From the NCBI GenBank assembly GCA_029564595.1, contig JAKQPS010000112.1, positions 1 to 29,461 on the forward strand: a stretch of DNA of 29,461 nt. Direction: 5' to 3'. Shown here one piece after another: positions 15,644 to 23,243 of this stretch. The notes beneath the pieces were generated by a model. That model was not told the DNA's origin, ran no database searches, and was given only the letters and a program-made list of their open reading frames with translations. The stretch's first letter is position 1; each line of letters starts with the position of its first letter. The translations under genes and the position numbers were made by a program. Source of the DNA: a bacterium. Its GTDB lineage: Bacteria; UBP15; UBA6099.

Positions 15644-16672
15644 TCAGTTTAATTTAAGAACCTTGCGGGCGTTTTCTCGCAGAATTTTCTTTCTTACTTC
15701 CGGCATCCCTTCTGTCGAAACAAGGACTTTTGCGATGGCGGTGGCTTGAGGATATATCGGCCAATCCGAGCCGTACAGAAGGCGGTCGGGACCGAGGCGG
15801 TCAAGCATCTCGCTCACGTGCGCCGGCGGCTGTCCGCCTATCTCAAGATACACGTGAGGATGCTTCTCGGCAATCTCTATCGCTGTCCGGTACTGATTCA
15901 TGGAAGAGTGTCCCATAATCGCCGGAGAGCCTTCCAGCGCTTCCGCAAACGCCCAGTAATGCTCCACCGCCGCGTGTTCCTTGGAACTCTTAGGCTCGAA
16001 CCCGTTGAACCCGCTGTGCGCCAGAACCGGCAGCCCGCCCGATTTCTCCTTCCACAACTTCAACATGCTTATCATCTCCGGCTTGTCTACCGAGCTGAAC
16101 TGCATTTCCGGATGTATCTTCAGTCCTTTTGCCCCCATCTCCAGAAACTCTTCCATAGTTCGCTCCCGTTTTTTGCTCTTCGGGTGCGTCATGCAGAAAA
16201 ACACGAAACGGTCATTCCCCTTCAGCGCCTTTCCCATCTTCCTCGTGTTGTAGTTCGACCACTTGAAATCCAGCGACAGCATCACGTTCTTTTGTATCTT
16301 AAGCGCGTCCATCTCCCGGATTGCGTTGGGTATCGTGTGCGTGTGGTGTTTTCCCTTTATGAAAGGCTTGACGGTGCAGGCCGTGTAGTCCTGTACGCCC
16401 CATTTCGGCCTTTCGTTGTAAAAGTTCTGCCCCATGTAGATATCCATATCCACCGCGAGGTCCGGATGAAAATTATGTTTCGTTTCAGGCGTCTCGCGAG
16501 TCACATCCACCCTAGCCGCGATAAGCGACGTCCATCCCAGATGCGTATGGAAATCAATAATTCCCTCAACGCCCGGCTCTACAAGCGCCAGACGCCCGTC
16601 TTCGAGCTTCTTGAAATATCCCAGTTCAGTTAGTTGCCGCCAGTTGTCGAATTTCCTTTTTGTCTTATCCAT
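15644..16672 (-). CDS. Amidohydrolase-2 family metal-dependent hydrolase or decarboxylase
   Basis: The 342-residue product carries the amidohydrolase-2 (PF04909-type) metal-site series: DFHTH (H42, H44), GLKIHPEMQ (H187), VLAHSGF (H219), IMGHSSM (H255) and LYGSDWP (D303). The family includes ACMSD-like decarboxylases and hydrolases acting on ring-type or lactone substrates; nothing here fixes the substrate. There is no signal peptide, so it is cytoplasmic. AAGGAG precedes the ATG by seven bases. It is monocistronic, convergent with the secreted hydrolase and divergent from the antiporter. A candidate hairpin lies in its 5' region. Confidence 0.85.
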   Translation of the reverse strand: MDKTKRKFDNWRQLTELGYFKKLEDGRLALVEPGVEGIIDFHTHLGWTSLIAARVDVTRETPETKHNFHPDLAVDMDIYMGQNFYNERPKWGVQDYTACTVKPFIKGKHHTHTIPNAIREMDALKIQKNVMLSLDFKWSNYNTRKMGKALKGNDRFVFFCMTHPKSKKRERTMEEFLEMGAKGLKIHPEMQFSSVDKPEMISMLKLWKEKSGGLPVLAHSGFNGFEPKSSKEHAAVEHYWAFAEALEGSPAIMGHSSMNQYRTAIEIAEKHPHVYLEIGGQPPAHVSEMLDRLGPDRLLYGSDWPIYPQATAIAKVLVSTEGMPEVRKKILRENARKVLKLN

Positions 16673-16722
16673 TTGCCGCTCCTTTTCCGTTCCTCGATCC
16701 CCAACCTGCCGGATTGGTTATT

Positions 16723-16751
16723 CCGCGCGGCTCCTGATTCAGGGCGCGCGG
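16723..16751. promoter_or_regulatory. Strong hairpin in the 5' region of the amidohydrolase gene
   Basis: CCGCGCG (16723-16729) pairs with CGCGCGG (16745-16751), enclosing an inner CCTGA/TCAGG pairing. It lies about 50 bp before the amidohydrolase start and could be an operator or mRNA structure. Its role is unknown. Confidence 0.35.
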
Positions 16752-16792
16752 CAGATTTGAATTCTACATCTTTTTGCTCCATAGTTCTATTT

Positions 16793-16812
16793 AAAACCAA
16801 CTTGGTTTTTTT
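16793..16812. terminator. Weak terminator-like hairpin with T-tract
   Basis: AAAACC-AACTT-GGTTTT followed by further Ts lies between divergent genes. The stem is short and AT-rich and no gene ends nearby, so terminator function is doubtful; it may overlap promoter DNA. Confidence 0.2.
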
Positions 16813-16919
16813 AGTCCGGCGTTTTCTTGAACAAAAGGAATTTTAAAGAGGCGATTGTTTTCCCGGCGCGATACACAAACAATTAATCAATGGCAGACTG
16901 ATTGCGGTTGCGGAGGATC

Positions 16920-17861
16920 ATGGTTATAGACATCGTATATCTGGCGGCAGGGTTGGCAGTTATTTATTTCGGGGCCGAGTTTCTGGTGCGCGGCTCGAAA
17001 AACCTTGCTCTCGCAATGGGCATACGTCCGATGATTGTCGGCCTGACCGTCGTCGCTTTCGGCACGAGCATGCCCGAATTCTTCGTCTCATTCACCTCGG
17101 CTCTGAAAAACTCATCCTCAATCGCCGTCGGCAATATCGTGGGAAGCAACATTTGCAACATAGGACTGATACTCGGCATGGCCGCGCTTGTCAGGCCGCT
17201 GACGGTTGACAACGGAATGTTGAAACGGGAAATGCCGATAATGCTCGGCGCCTCCCTGCTTTTCTGGGCGCTCATTGCGGACGGCTCCATCGGCAGGTTC
17301 GACGGCGTTCTGCTTATGGCGGGCATCGTCTTGTTCACTTTTCAACAAATCAGGTCTGCGCGAAAAGAAATTTCAGACGGAAAAAACGGCGGCGGCGAAG
17401 AGTCCGCCCCTGACAACTCCAAACTGAAAAACATCCTTTTCGCGCTTGGCGGAATCGTAGGGCTGGTGGTCGGAGCAAACCTCATGATAACAGGAGCCGT
17501 CTCTCTGGCTCTAAAAATAGGCGTAAGCGAACTGGTTGTGGGACTCAGCATCGTGGCTTTCGGCACATCTCTTCCGGAGCTTGCCACATCGATGGTCGCC
17601 GCGGCGCGGAAAGAATCCGATATCAGCATCGGCAACGTTGTCGGCAGCAACATTTTTAACATTCTTTTCGTCATAGGTCTCACAGCGCTAGTCAGCCCCA
17701 TCCCGGTCGAAGCGTCCGTCATTTCGACTCAAACGCCGGCCATGCTGGCATTTTCCGTCGTTCTGCTGCCTTTCATGATTTTCAAACGGGACATCAACCG
17801 CCTTGAGGGATTCATCCTCCTTGCGGCTTATATCGCCTATGTCGTTTGGATTTTCTCTTAA
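16920..17861 (+). CDS. Ca2+/cation antiporter of the CaCA family (YrbG-type Na+/Ca2+ exchanger)
   Basis: The 313-residue protein contains both inverted alpha-repeats that define the CaCA fold. The first is AFGTSMPEFFVSF with AVGNIVGSNICNIGLILG; the second is AFGTSLPELATSM with SIGNVVGSNIFNILFVIG. The two acidic residues of TSMPE and TSLPE bind the exchanged ions. About ten membrane helices are expected, split by a charged cytoplasmic loop (about 145-175 by this start). It should extrude Ca2+ across the inner membrane against Na+ or H+. The ATG at 16920 has GGAGG unusually close (three bases). A TTG six codons upstream is a possible start but has no better site. No clear promoter was found. 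Confidence 0.9.
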   Translation: MVIDIVYLAAGLAVIYFGAEFLVRGSKNLALAMGIRPMIVGLTVVAFGTSMPEFFVSFTSALKNSSSIAVGNIVGSNICNIGLILGMAALVRPLTVDNGMLKREMPIMLGASLLFWALIADGSIGRFDGVLLMAGIVLFTFQQIRSARKEISDGKNGGGEESAPDNSKLKNILFALGGIVGLVVGANLMITGAVSLALKIGVSELVVGLSIVAFGTSLPELATSMVAAARKESDISIGNVVGSNIFNILFVIGLTALVSPIPVEASVISTQTPAMLAFSVVLLPFMIFKRDINRLEGFILLAAYIAYVVWIFS

Positions 17862-17920
17862 CCAATGCAAGCCGTTTGATGCGCCTCTTAAAATATTATT
17901 TACCCCTTTATCGCTCTTGC

Positions 17921-17929
17921 TGATATAAT
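17921..17929 (+). promoter_or_regulatory. Extended -10 promoter of the OPA transporter gene
   Basis: TGATATAAT is a perfect extended -10 (TGnTATAAT) about 30 bp before the start codon. The -35 region is weak, as is usual for this promoter class. Confidence 0.55.
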
Positions 17930-17957
17930 TGCCGGAAAAAGAAGGCGGAGCGACAAC

Positions 17958-19310
17958 ATGTTTTCTATGATAACCAACTTTTTCAAAACCGGCCCTGACG
18001 CTCCGAGGCTGGATCTTTCCGGCGCCGAACTTCGAAAAAGATTTACTTTCAGGCGATGGTCCGTGTTCATCGGCATAACCATCGGGTATGGTTTTTTCTA
18101 CGTCACCCGGCTGAGCCTGTCCGTAGTGAAAAAACCCATGATGGAAGCCGGCATTGTCGACGCGGCGCAACTTGGAAAGATCGGCGCTATCCTGATGGCG
18201 ACTTACGCCTTCGGCAAGTTTTTTAACGGCGTCCTCGCAGACAGATGCAACATAAGGAAGTTCATGTCGGCGGGACTGTTGATATCCGCGCTGATAAACT
18301 TGGCGATGGGTTTCTCTTCTCTCTTCTGGGTATTCTTCGTTCTCTGGGGAATGAACGGCTGGTTTCAGGCGATGGGGGCCGCGCCCAGCGTCGTTAGCCT
18401 TTCTCAGTGGTTCTCAAAAAAAGAGCGCGGCACTTGGTACGGCATCTGGTACGTCTCCCACAGCATAGGCGAAGGAATCACCTTCATCTGCACTTCCGTT
18501 GTCGTCAGCTATTTCGGCTGGCGGTACGGCTTCGGCGCTTCGGGAACCCTCGGCGTTCTGATGGCCATAGCTCTGGTGTTCATGCTTTCGGACAGGCCGG
18601 AGACTCAGGGCCTTCCCAACATCGCGGAATACAAGAATGAACCGATGCCAGACCCCGCCACCGCTTCCGAATCTTTGCTCAAGCAGCAGTTGCAGGCGAT
18701 GAAATACCCCGCGGTCTGGGTTCTCGGCCTCGCCAGCGCGCTGACATACGTCGCCCGCTACGGCATAAACAGTTGGGGCATCCTTTACCTTCAGGAAGTC
18801 AAACATTACAGCTTGGTCGAAGCCGGCGCGATACTCGGAATGTCTCCCATCGTCGGCATCGCCGGCGGAGCGCTTTCAGGCATCATCTCGGACAAGGTGT
18901 TCAACTCGAACCGCCACAAAGCCACCCTTCTTTACGGACTTCTCCAAGTCTCAGCTCTGGCTGTTTTCTTCTACGCGCCGCCCGGACACAAATGGCTGGA
19001 TGTGCTCAGCCTTTCCGTATTCGGGTTCGCCGTCAGCGGAACAGTCGCCTTTCTCGGCGGCCTGACCGCTATCGACCTCACCCCCCGCAGAGTGACGGGC
19101 GCGGTCATGGGATTCATCGGCCTTTTCAGTTACATGGGAGCCTCCGCTCAGGAGTTAATCAGCGGACATCTCCTCGAAAAAAATAAAATCATCTGCGACG
19201 GACAGTGCGTTTACAACTTCGACGCCGCAATTTACTTCTGGCTCGGCTCCGCCGTCCTGTCCCTGCTTCTCGCTATGACAGTCTGGAAGGTAAAACCCAG
19301 AGCCGACTGA
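17958..19310 (+). CDS. MFS transporter, organophosphate:phosphate antiporter (GlpT/UhpT/UhpC) family
   Basis: The 450-residue product has twelve expected membrane helices and OPA-family blocks. These are GYGFFYVTRLSLSVVKKPMM near helix 1, GKFFNGVLADR after helix 2, NGWFQAMGAAPSVVSLSQWF, and KKERGTWYGIWYVSHSIGEG with the conserved Arg. Members exchange sugar phosphates or glycerol-3-phosphate for phosphate, or act as sugar-phosphate sensors (UhpC), in the inner membrane. The first helix retains the Arg (YVTR) used for phosphate binding. The substrate cannot be told from sequence, and no two-component partner is adjacent. The ATG follows a GGCGGAG site. Confidence 0.88.
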   Translation: MFSMITNFFKTGPDAPRLDLSGAELRKRFTFRRWSVFIGITIGYGFFYVTRLSLSVVKKPMMEAGIVDAAQLGKIGAILMATYAFGKFFNGVLADRCNIRKFMSAGLLISALINLAMGFSSLFWVFFVLWGMNGWFQAMGAAPSVVSLSQWFSKKERGTWYGIWYVSHSIGEGITFICTSVVVSYFGWRYGFGASGTLGVLMAIALVFMLSDRPETQGLPNIAEYKNEPMPDPATASESLLKQQLQAMKYPAVWVLGLASALTYVARYGINSWGILYLQEVKHYSLVEAGAILGMSPIVGIAGGALSGIISDKVFNSNRHKATLLYGLLQVSALAVFFYAPPGHKWLDVLSLSVFGFAVSGTVAFLGGLTAIDLTPRRVTGAVMGFIGLFSYMGASAQELISGHLLEKNKIICDGQCVYNFDAAIYFWLGSAVLSLLLAMTVWKVKPRAD

Positions 19311-19379
19311 CGCTCGCAAGTTGACGCCGGAGAGCCGTTTGTTTATACATTCGTATATGCTTTGCGGGAGACGCGGGAT

Positions 19380-19739
19380 ATGCCTTTAACAAATCTGCAC
19401 GCCGTTGTCGGCGGAATAGCCGGAGCATCGTTCTACGCCGTCGAAAGAACCCTTGCGGACAAGGAAATCGATCGGGACGACGCAATAGCCCATTTCCTGT
19501 TCGGCGCGCTTGCAGGCTCCCTCCCGGACATCCTTGAGCCGCCCCTTCACCGTCGGCACAGACGCTTCTTCCACAGCTATTTCACCCTCGGCGCCGCCGC
19601 TCTTGCCCTTGCCGCCGTGGACAACCTCAAGGACGCTTCCAACGACAACAAACTCGCTCTGAAAGCCATGCTTTCCGCGTATATGACCCATCTTCTGCTC
19701 GATTCCACAACTCCTATGGGCCTCCCGACAATCATCTAG
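19380..19739 (+). CDS. YdjM/DUF457-like membrane-bound metal-dependent hydrolase
   Basis: The 119-residue protein has LHAVVGGIAGASFYAVE at the N-terminus, LPDILEPPLHRRHRRFFHS (about 45-63) and MTHLLLDSTTPMGLP at the C-terminus. The spaced His and Asp residues are those of the YdjM/DUF457 family of small inner-membrane proteins predicted to be metal-dependent hydrolases. The ATG at 19380 with GGGAG nine bases upstream is chosen over an in-frame TTG at 19362. It lies about 70 bp after the transporter and may be co-transcribed with it. It is short for the family, which often has one or two further helices. Confidence 0.7.
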   Translation: MPLTNLHAVVGGIAGASFYAVERTLADKEIDRDDAIAHFLFGALAGSLPDILEPPLHRRHRRFFHSYFTLGAAALALAAVDNLKDASNDNKLALKAMLSAYMTHLLLDSTTPMGLPTII

Positions 19740-19811
19740 CCCCGGCCAGATTCTCAGAGAATACCCCGAACCAATTTTTATTACTTCCATATTATTGCGA
19801 GAAAAGGTAAA

Positions 19812-19862
19812 ATGAACTCCGTGATTTTTCATTCTGTAATTGACTTGCCTTTCGTGGTTTAG
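19812..19862 (+). CDS. Possible 16-residue leader peptide
   Basis: The frame MNSVIFHSVIDLPFVV starts five bases after AAAAGG and ends 25 bp before the cyclase start. The ribosome site is better than that of the cyclase gene itself. A leader role is possible, but no attenuator structure is evident. Confidence 0.25.
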   Translation: MNSVIFHSVIDLPFVV

Positions 19863-19887
19863 AATCGAACGGCTGAGAAAAAACATT

Positions 19888-21423
19888 ATGCAAACCCCGG
19901 ACGGCGGCAATCCGGCAAAAAAAAGAATTAACCTATCCGACAAAGCGAGATGGGGGTTGATTTTTTTTGAGTTCCTCGCGGCATACGCTGTCTTTTATAT
20001 TTCATTCTCCGGGGAATGGAAAAGCCACATCTATTTGAGATTCTTAATGATAGTTCCCTTGTATCATGCGGGCGCGACTTTCGGCTACACGGGAAGCATA
20101 ATCAGCAGCTTGTTGAATATTTTTATGTTCGTTCCGATTATCCCCATAGCGGCCCGCTCTCAGACATACGATTTCGACCCGTCATCGGCGATTATAATTC
20201 TCTTCTTCTATATCTTCTTCGGCATATTCGTCGGCGGAACGGTGGGCAAAACGCGAAAAACAAGCAGGTACGTCGACACATTGTCGCAGGTTTTTATGAG
20301 GATTCTGGCCGAGCCGGACGAAGCGTCGATAATCCGGCGCTCATGCGAGGAAGCCGCAATCCTGACCGACGCTGCGGGCGGATCCGCCCTTGTTTGCCGC
20401 GACGCAGAAATCACTCCCGGCAAATGCTCTCTGTTCTCCGTGTTCTCCCAAGACCCTCCCGGCGAGGAAACCGTAGAGCCGACACCCGACAATATTCTGC
20501 TCTGGTGCGCGCGCGCCAACGCCCCGATATCCACCAACAGCGCCGGACACGACAAACGCCTGTCAGTCGGCCCCCGCGCCGCCCACGTCAAATCCGCTCT
20601 GGTCGTCCCCGTTTCATTCGAAAGTTCCGTCTACGGCTCTTTCCTCCTTATGGACAAGAAAAACAACGAGAACTTTTCCGACAAAGACATGTCCATCGCG
20701 AAAGCGATCGCTGAGACCGCCGGAAGCGCCATTCACAACATCTTTCAGGAAAAAGAAAGCCAGCAGGAAAAGCTGCGCGAGGAGCAGATGCGGGAGCTTT
20801 TTTCCCGCTTCGTATCTTCTTCCGTAGCCGATTACGTGCTCGAACGGCCCGGCTTGCTTAAGGGACGCTGGGAGGAAGTGACCGTGCTGGTTTCCGACAT
20901 CAGGGACTTCACGGCCATCTCTGAAAAAGTCTCGCCCAAGGATCTTGTCAGCCAGCTCAATGAATACTTCACCGCGATGGTGGACGTCATTTTCGACAAC
21001 AAAGGAACGATAGACAAATTCATCGGGGACTGCATAATCGCGTACTGGGGAGCGCCGGCCCCCGACCCGGAACACGCCGCCCGCGCCGTCAAGGCTGCCG
21101 CCGAGATGTCCCGCGCGCTCGATTCCCTCAACTCCGACTGGGCGCGACGCTCCATGATCCCTCTCTCCTCCGGCATCGCCATCCACACCTGCAAGGCGCT
21201 TATCGGCAACCTCGGAGACGAGCGCAAGAAAACTTTCACCATCATGGGCGAGGAAGTCGAAAAGGCGGTAAAAATGGAGTCTCTGTCCCGGACTCTGAAC
21301 AAAAAAACCATAATCTCCGAAAGCGCGGCCGGAGCGTCTAACCTATCATCCGCACTGACGGAAATCCCTGATTCGCCGCCTGAATTCGGCAGACTTTTCA
21401 GTCTCTCGCTGGAGCGGACATGA
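19888..21423 (+). CDS. Membrane-bound class III nucleotide cyclase, N-R pair missing
   Basis: From the ATG at 19888 (weak ribosome site; a TTG 16 codons upstream is the alternative) the protein has 511 residues. The N-terminus has four to five membrane helices (about 22-118). A GAF-like domain (about 130-285), a short helical linker and a class III cyclase domain (about 325-480) follow. Both metal aspartates are present: D337 in VSDIRDFT and D381 in IGDCIIAYWGAP. K377 and T451 fit adenine selection of class IIIb. The block that should read GxxVNxxxR reads GEEVEKAVK, so the transition-state Asn and Arg are replaced by E458 and K462. A homodimer should be poorly active. The paired cyclase at 23240 retains N and R. 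It is the first gene of the operon, and its stop overlaps the next start (ATGA). Confidence 0.88.
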   Translation: MQTPDGGNPAKKRINLSDKARWGLIFFEFLAAYAVFYISFSGEWKSHIYLRFLMIVPLYHAGATFGYTGSIISSLLNIFMFVPIIPIAARSQTYDFDPSSAIIILFFYIFFGIFVGGTVGKTRKTSRYVDTLSQVFMRILAEPDEASIIRRSCEEAAILTDAAGGSALVCRDAEITPGKCSLFSVFSQDPPGEETVEPTPDNILLWCARANAPISTNSAGHDKRLSVGPRAAHVKSALVVPVSFESSVYGSFLLMDKKNNENFSDKDMSIAKAIAETAGSAIHNIFQEKESQQEKLREEQMRELFSRFVSSSVADYVLERPGLLKGRWEEVTVLVSDIRDFTAISEKVSPKDLVSQLNEYFTAMVDVIFDNKGTIDKFIGDCIIAYWGAPAPDPEHAARAVKAAAEMSRALDSLNSDWARRSMIPLSSGIAIHTCKALIGNLGDERKKTFTIMGEEVEKAVKMESLSRTLNKKTIISESAAGASNLSSALTEIPDSPPEFGRLFSLSLERT

Positions 21424-22271
21424 GCGCGCCATTCGCAACCGGAGCCGGTTATTATCCCGGCTTCCAGAAATTCAAGATAACCGCCGACCCGGCTTTCCGC
21501 AGATGCCTGCTGGCTTTCATCCCCCTAATGGCCATGCTGATTCCGGGGGTGAGCATAATCCCGCCGGGAATGCGCAGGGAAATCTTCTTCATCTCCGTCT
21601 TTCTCGTTTACATGTTTCCCGCCGCCATAGTCATCGCGGGAGGGCTGCCTGTTTCGGGCTGGCTATGGTACTCCTCCTCCGCCGCCCTGTTCGCCGCAGC
21701 CACTATCCCTATCCCTCTCGGTTTTTCCTACAATTTTCTGTTTTTGATAATTCCGTCCTTGTTCTGCCTCTCGAAAGTCAACAGGGCAAACCCGCTTGTG
21801 TTCCAAGCTCTCGGATACACCACGCCGGCCAAACCGGGAGCGGAAATAGTTTTCACCGCTCTTGCGGCGTCAGTCCTGATTTCATACGTCTGGATCGGTC
21901 AGGCGTTCATAAGAAAAATGGGCGTCGACGTACTACCGTTGAATAAATATATCTGGTTTGCCGCCACCAGCGCCCTCTATTACGGCGTCCTTTGGGGAAT
22001 CCTCTACGGCGTCCTGATGCGCAGGTTCATGGAGTTCCGCTACAACATCATTCTGCCTATCGCCCTCAACATATTTATCTTGTTTGTTTACTGGATCCCT
22101 TCAATACTCAGTTATGACATGAAACTTGAAATAGCCATCGGCGGCTCCATCATGCAGAGCTTCTCCTGCCAAGTCGCTCTTGGAATGACATATTTCTACT
22201 GCCGCACGACCAGACCCCTGCTGGCGGCTTTCGTCATTCACTATTTATTCATCAAGACAGTCAGCATCTAG
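21420..22271 (+). CDS. Multispanning membrane protein of unknown family
   Basis: The 283-residue product has about eight hydrophobic helices and almost no soluble domain. Near the C-terminus FYCRTTRPLLAAFVIHYLF faintly resembles the last helices of CPBP (Abi-type) intramembrane proteases, but the EExxxR motif is absent, so an active protease is unlikely. I do not recognise the family. The ATG overlaps the stop of the first cyclase (ATGA), indicating coupled translation and a role linked to cyclase signalling. Confidence 0.7.
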   Translation: MSAPFATGAGYYPGFQKFKITADPAFRRCLLAFIPLMAMLIPGVSIIPPGMRREIFFISVFLVYMFPAAIVIAGGLPVSGWLWYSSSAALFAAATIPIPLGFSYNFLFLIIPSLFCLSKVNRANPLVFQALGYTTPAKPGAEIVFTALAASVLISYVWIGQAFIRKMGVDVLPLNKYIWFAATSALYYGVLWGILYGVLMRRFMEFRYNIILPIALNIFILFVYWIPSILSYDMKLEIAIGGSIMQSFSCQVALGMTYFYCRTTRPLLAAFVIHYLFIKTVSI

Positions 22272-22295
22272 GCGGAGGAGCCGGACCGGAAACAA

Positions 22296-23243
22296 ATGAA
22301 GAACGACTCGCAACATGACAACGGAGCGAACCGCGAGCGACGCAAACAGGAAGCGGTTCACGCTTCCTCTTACGGCGTGGCCGTCGCCGCAGATATAAGC
22401 GCGGCTATGGATTCTCTCCGAGAGCAATCCCGTCCCGGCGCGTTCGCCAATTCTATCATTATCAAAGCGTCCATCATTCTGGCCTTCGGCAGCCTCGTGT
22501 CAGGCGTTCTTTCCATCTTTTGGGAAAAGGGCGCTATAACCGTCGAGACGAAGGACATACTGGTGGGCGCGCTGTACATTCTGGGGTTCGGCGGCGCTCT
22601 CCTGTTTTCGGGAGGCCTGACTGCAAAACGAGCGCTTATGCTCGCCGCCGCGACTGTTTTGTTCCAGACATGGAATACTATTTTCTACAGCAACCCCCCG
22701 GTTGCGGCTTTCGTTCTTGCTCTGGGATTGTGGCTGCCCGCTTATTGGACCGTCTCCGACCCTGCCGCGATGGAAAAGCTGGGGTTAGTCCGCAAAGGGC
22801 TTGTCGTCAACTCTATCGCCGGACTGGCAATAGCCGCCGCCCTAGCTCTATACATGGCTTGGGGAATGAAAAACTTCGGGTTTGATTTTAAAATCGAGCC
22901 GTGGCGGCTAATAGTCAACACCGCTCAGGTGTTCCCGATGTATCTTGCGGTGTTCTGCCTTTTCTTTGCCGTCTGGAACAAACTGAAATCATGGGGCGCG
23001 TCGCCTTCCGACATGCTTATAGCTCTCGCCTTTATGTCCGTTTTTCTAAGCGCCCCTTCGTTCGCGGGCGTGGCGATAGCTACAAAGACTCCGCTCGGAA
23101 CCACCGTCGCCGGGCTTGCCGCCAGCGTCGTCATTATGATTCTTTCGTCTTACATTACTTTTTCGAAATTCAGGAGCGCCGTCCCGGCGGCATGCCTTTT
23201 CTCCGCTCTCGCCGCGCTCCTTTTAATCACGGGCCTGACATGA
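22296..23243 (+). CDS. Multispanning membrane protein of unknown family with soluble N-terminus
   Basis: The 315-residue protein begins with about 45 hydrophilic residues (NRERRKQEAVHASSYGVA) and continues with eight or nine hydrophobic helices. A short hydrophilic loop with SDPAAMEKLGLVRKG lies near the middle. No family motif was recognised. A GGAGGAG site lies rather far (about 14 bases) from the ATG at 22296. The stop overlaps the start of the second cyclase (ATGA). Its fixed position between two cyclases suggests it belongs to the same membrane complex or signal input. Confidence 0.7.
   Translation: MKNDSQHDNGANRERRKQEAVHASSYGVAVAADISAAMDSLREQSRPGAFANSIIIKASIILAFGSLVSGVLSIFWEKGAITVETKDILVGALYILGFGGALLFSGGLTAKRALMLAAATVLFQTWNTIFYSNPPVAAFVLALGLWLPAYWTVSDPAAMEKLGLVRKGLVVNSIAGLAIAAALALYMAWGMKNFGFDFKIEPWRLIVNTAQVFPMYLAVFCLFFAVWNKLKSWGASPSDMLIALAFMSVFLSAPSFAGVAIATKTPLGTTVAGLAASVVIMILSSYITFSKFRSAVPAACLFSALAALLLITGLT

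Noticed and set aside
15746-16633. Plus-strand open frame of 295 codons
   Set aside because: It is antisense to the amidohydrolase gene, which has all metal ligands and a good ribosome site.
21420-22271. Active CPBP-type (Abi) intramembrane protease
   Set aside because: Only a weak likeness to the last helices exists, and the EExxxR motif needed for activity is absent.
22901-23239. N-terminal extension of the second cyclase by 113 residues
   Set aside because: The extension lies inside the previous membrane-protein gene in another frame and is Arg-rich. The ATG at 23240 with an ATGA overlap and an immediate membrane helix is the natural start.
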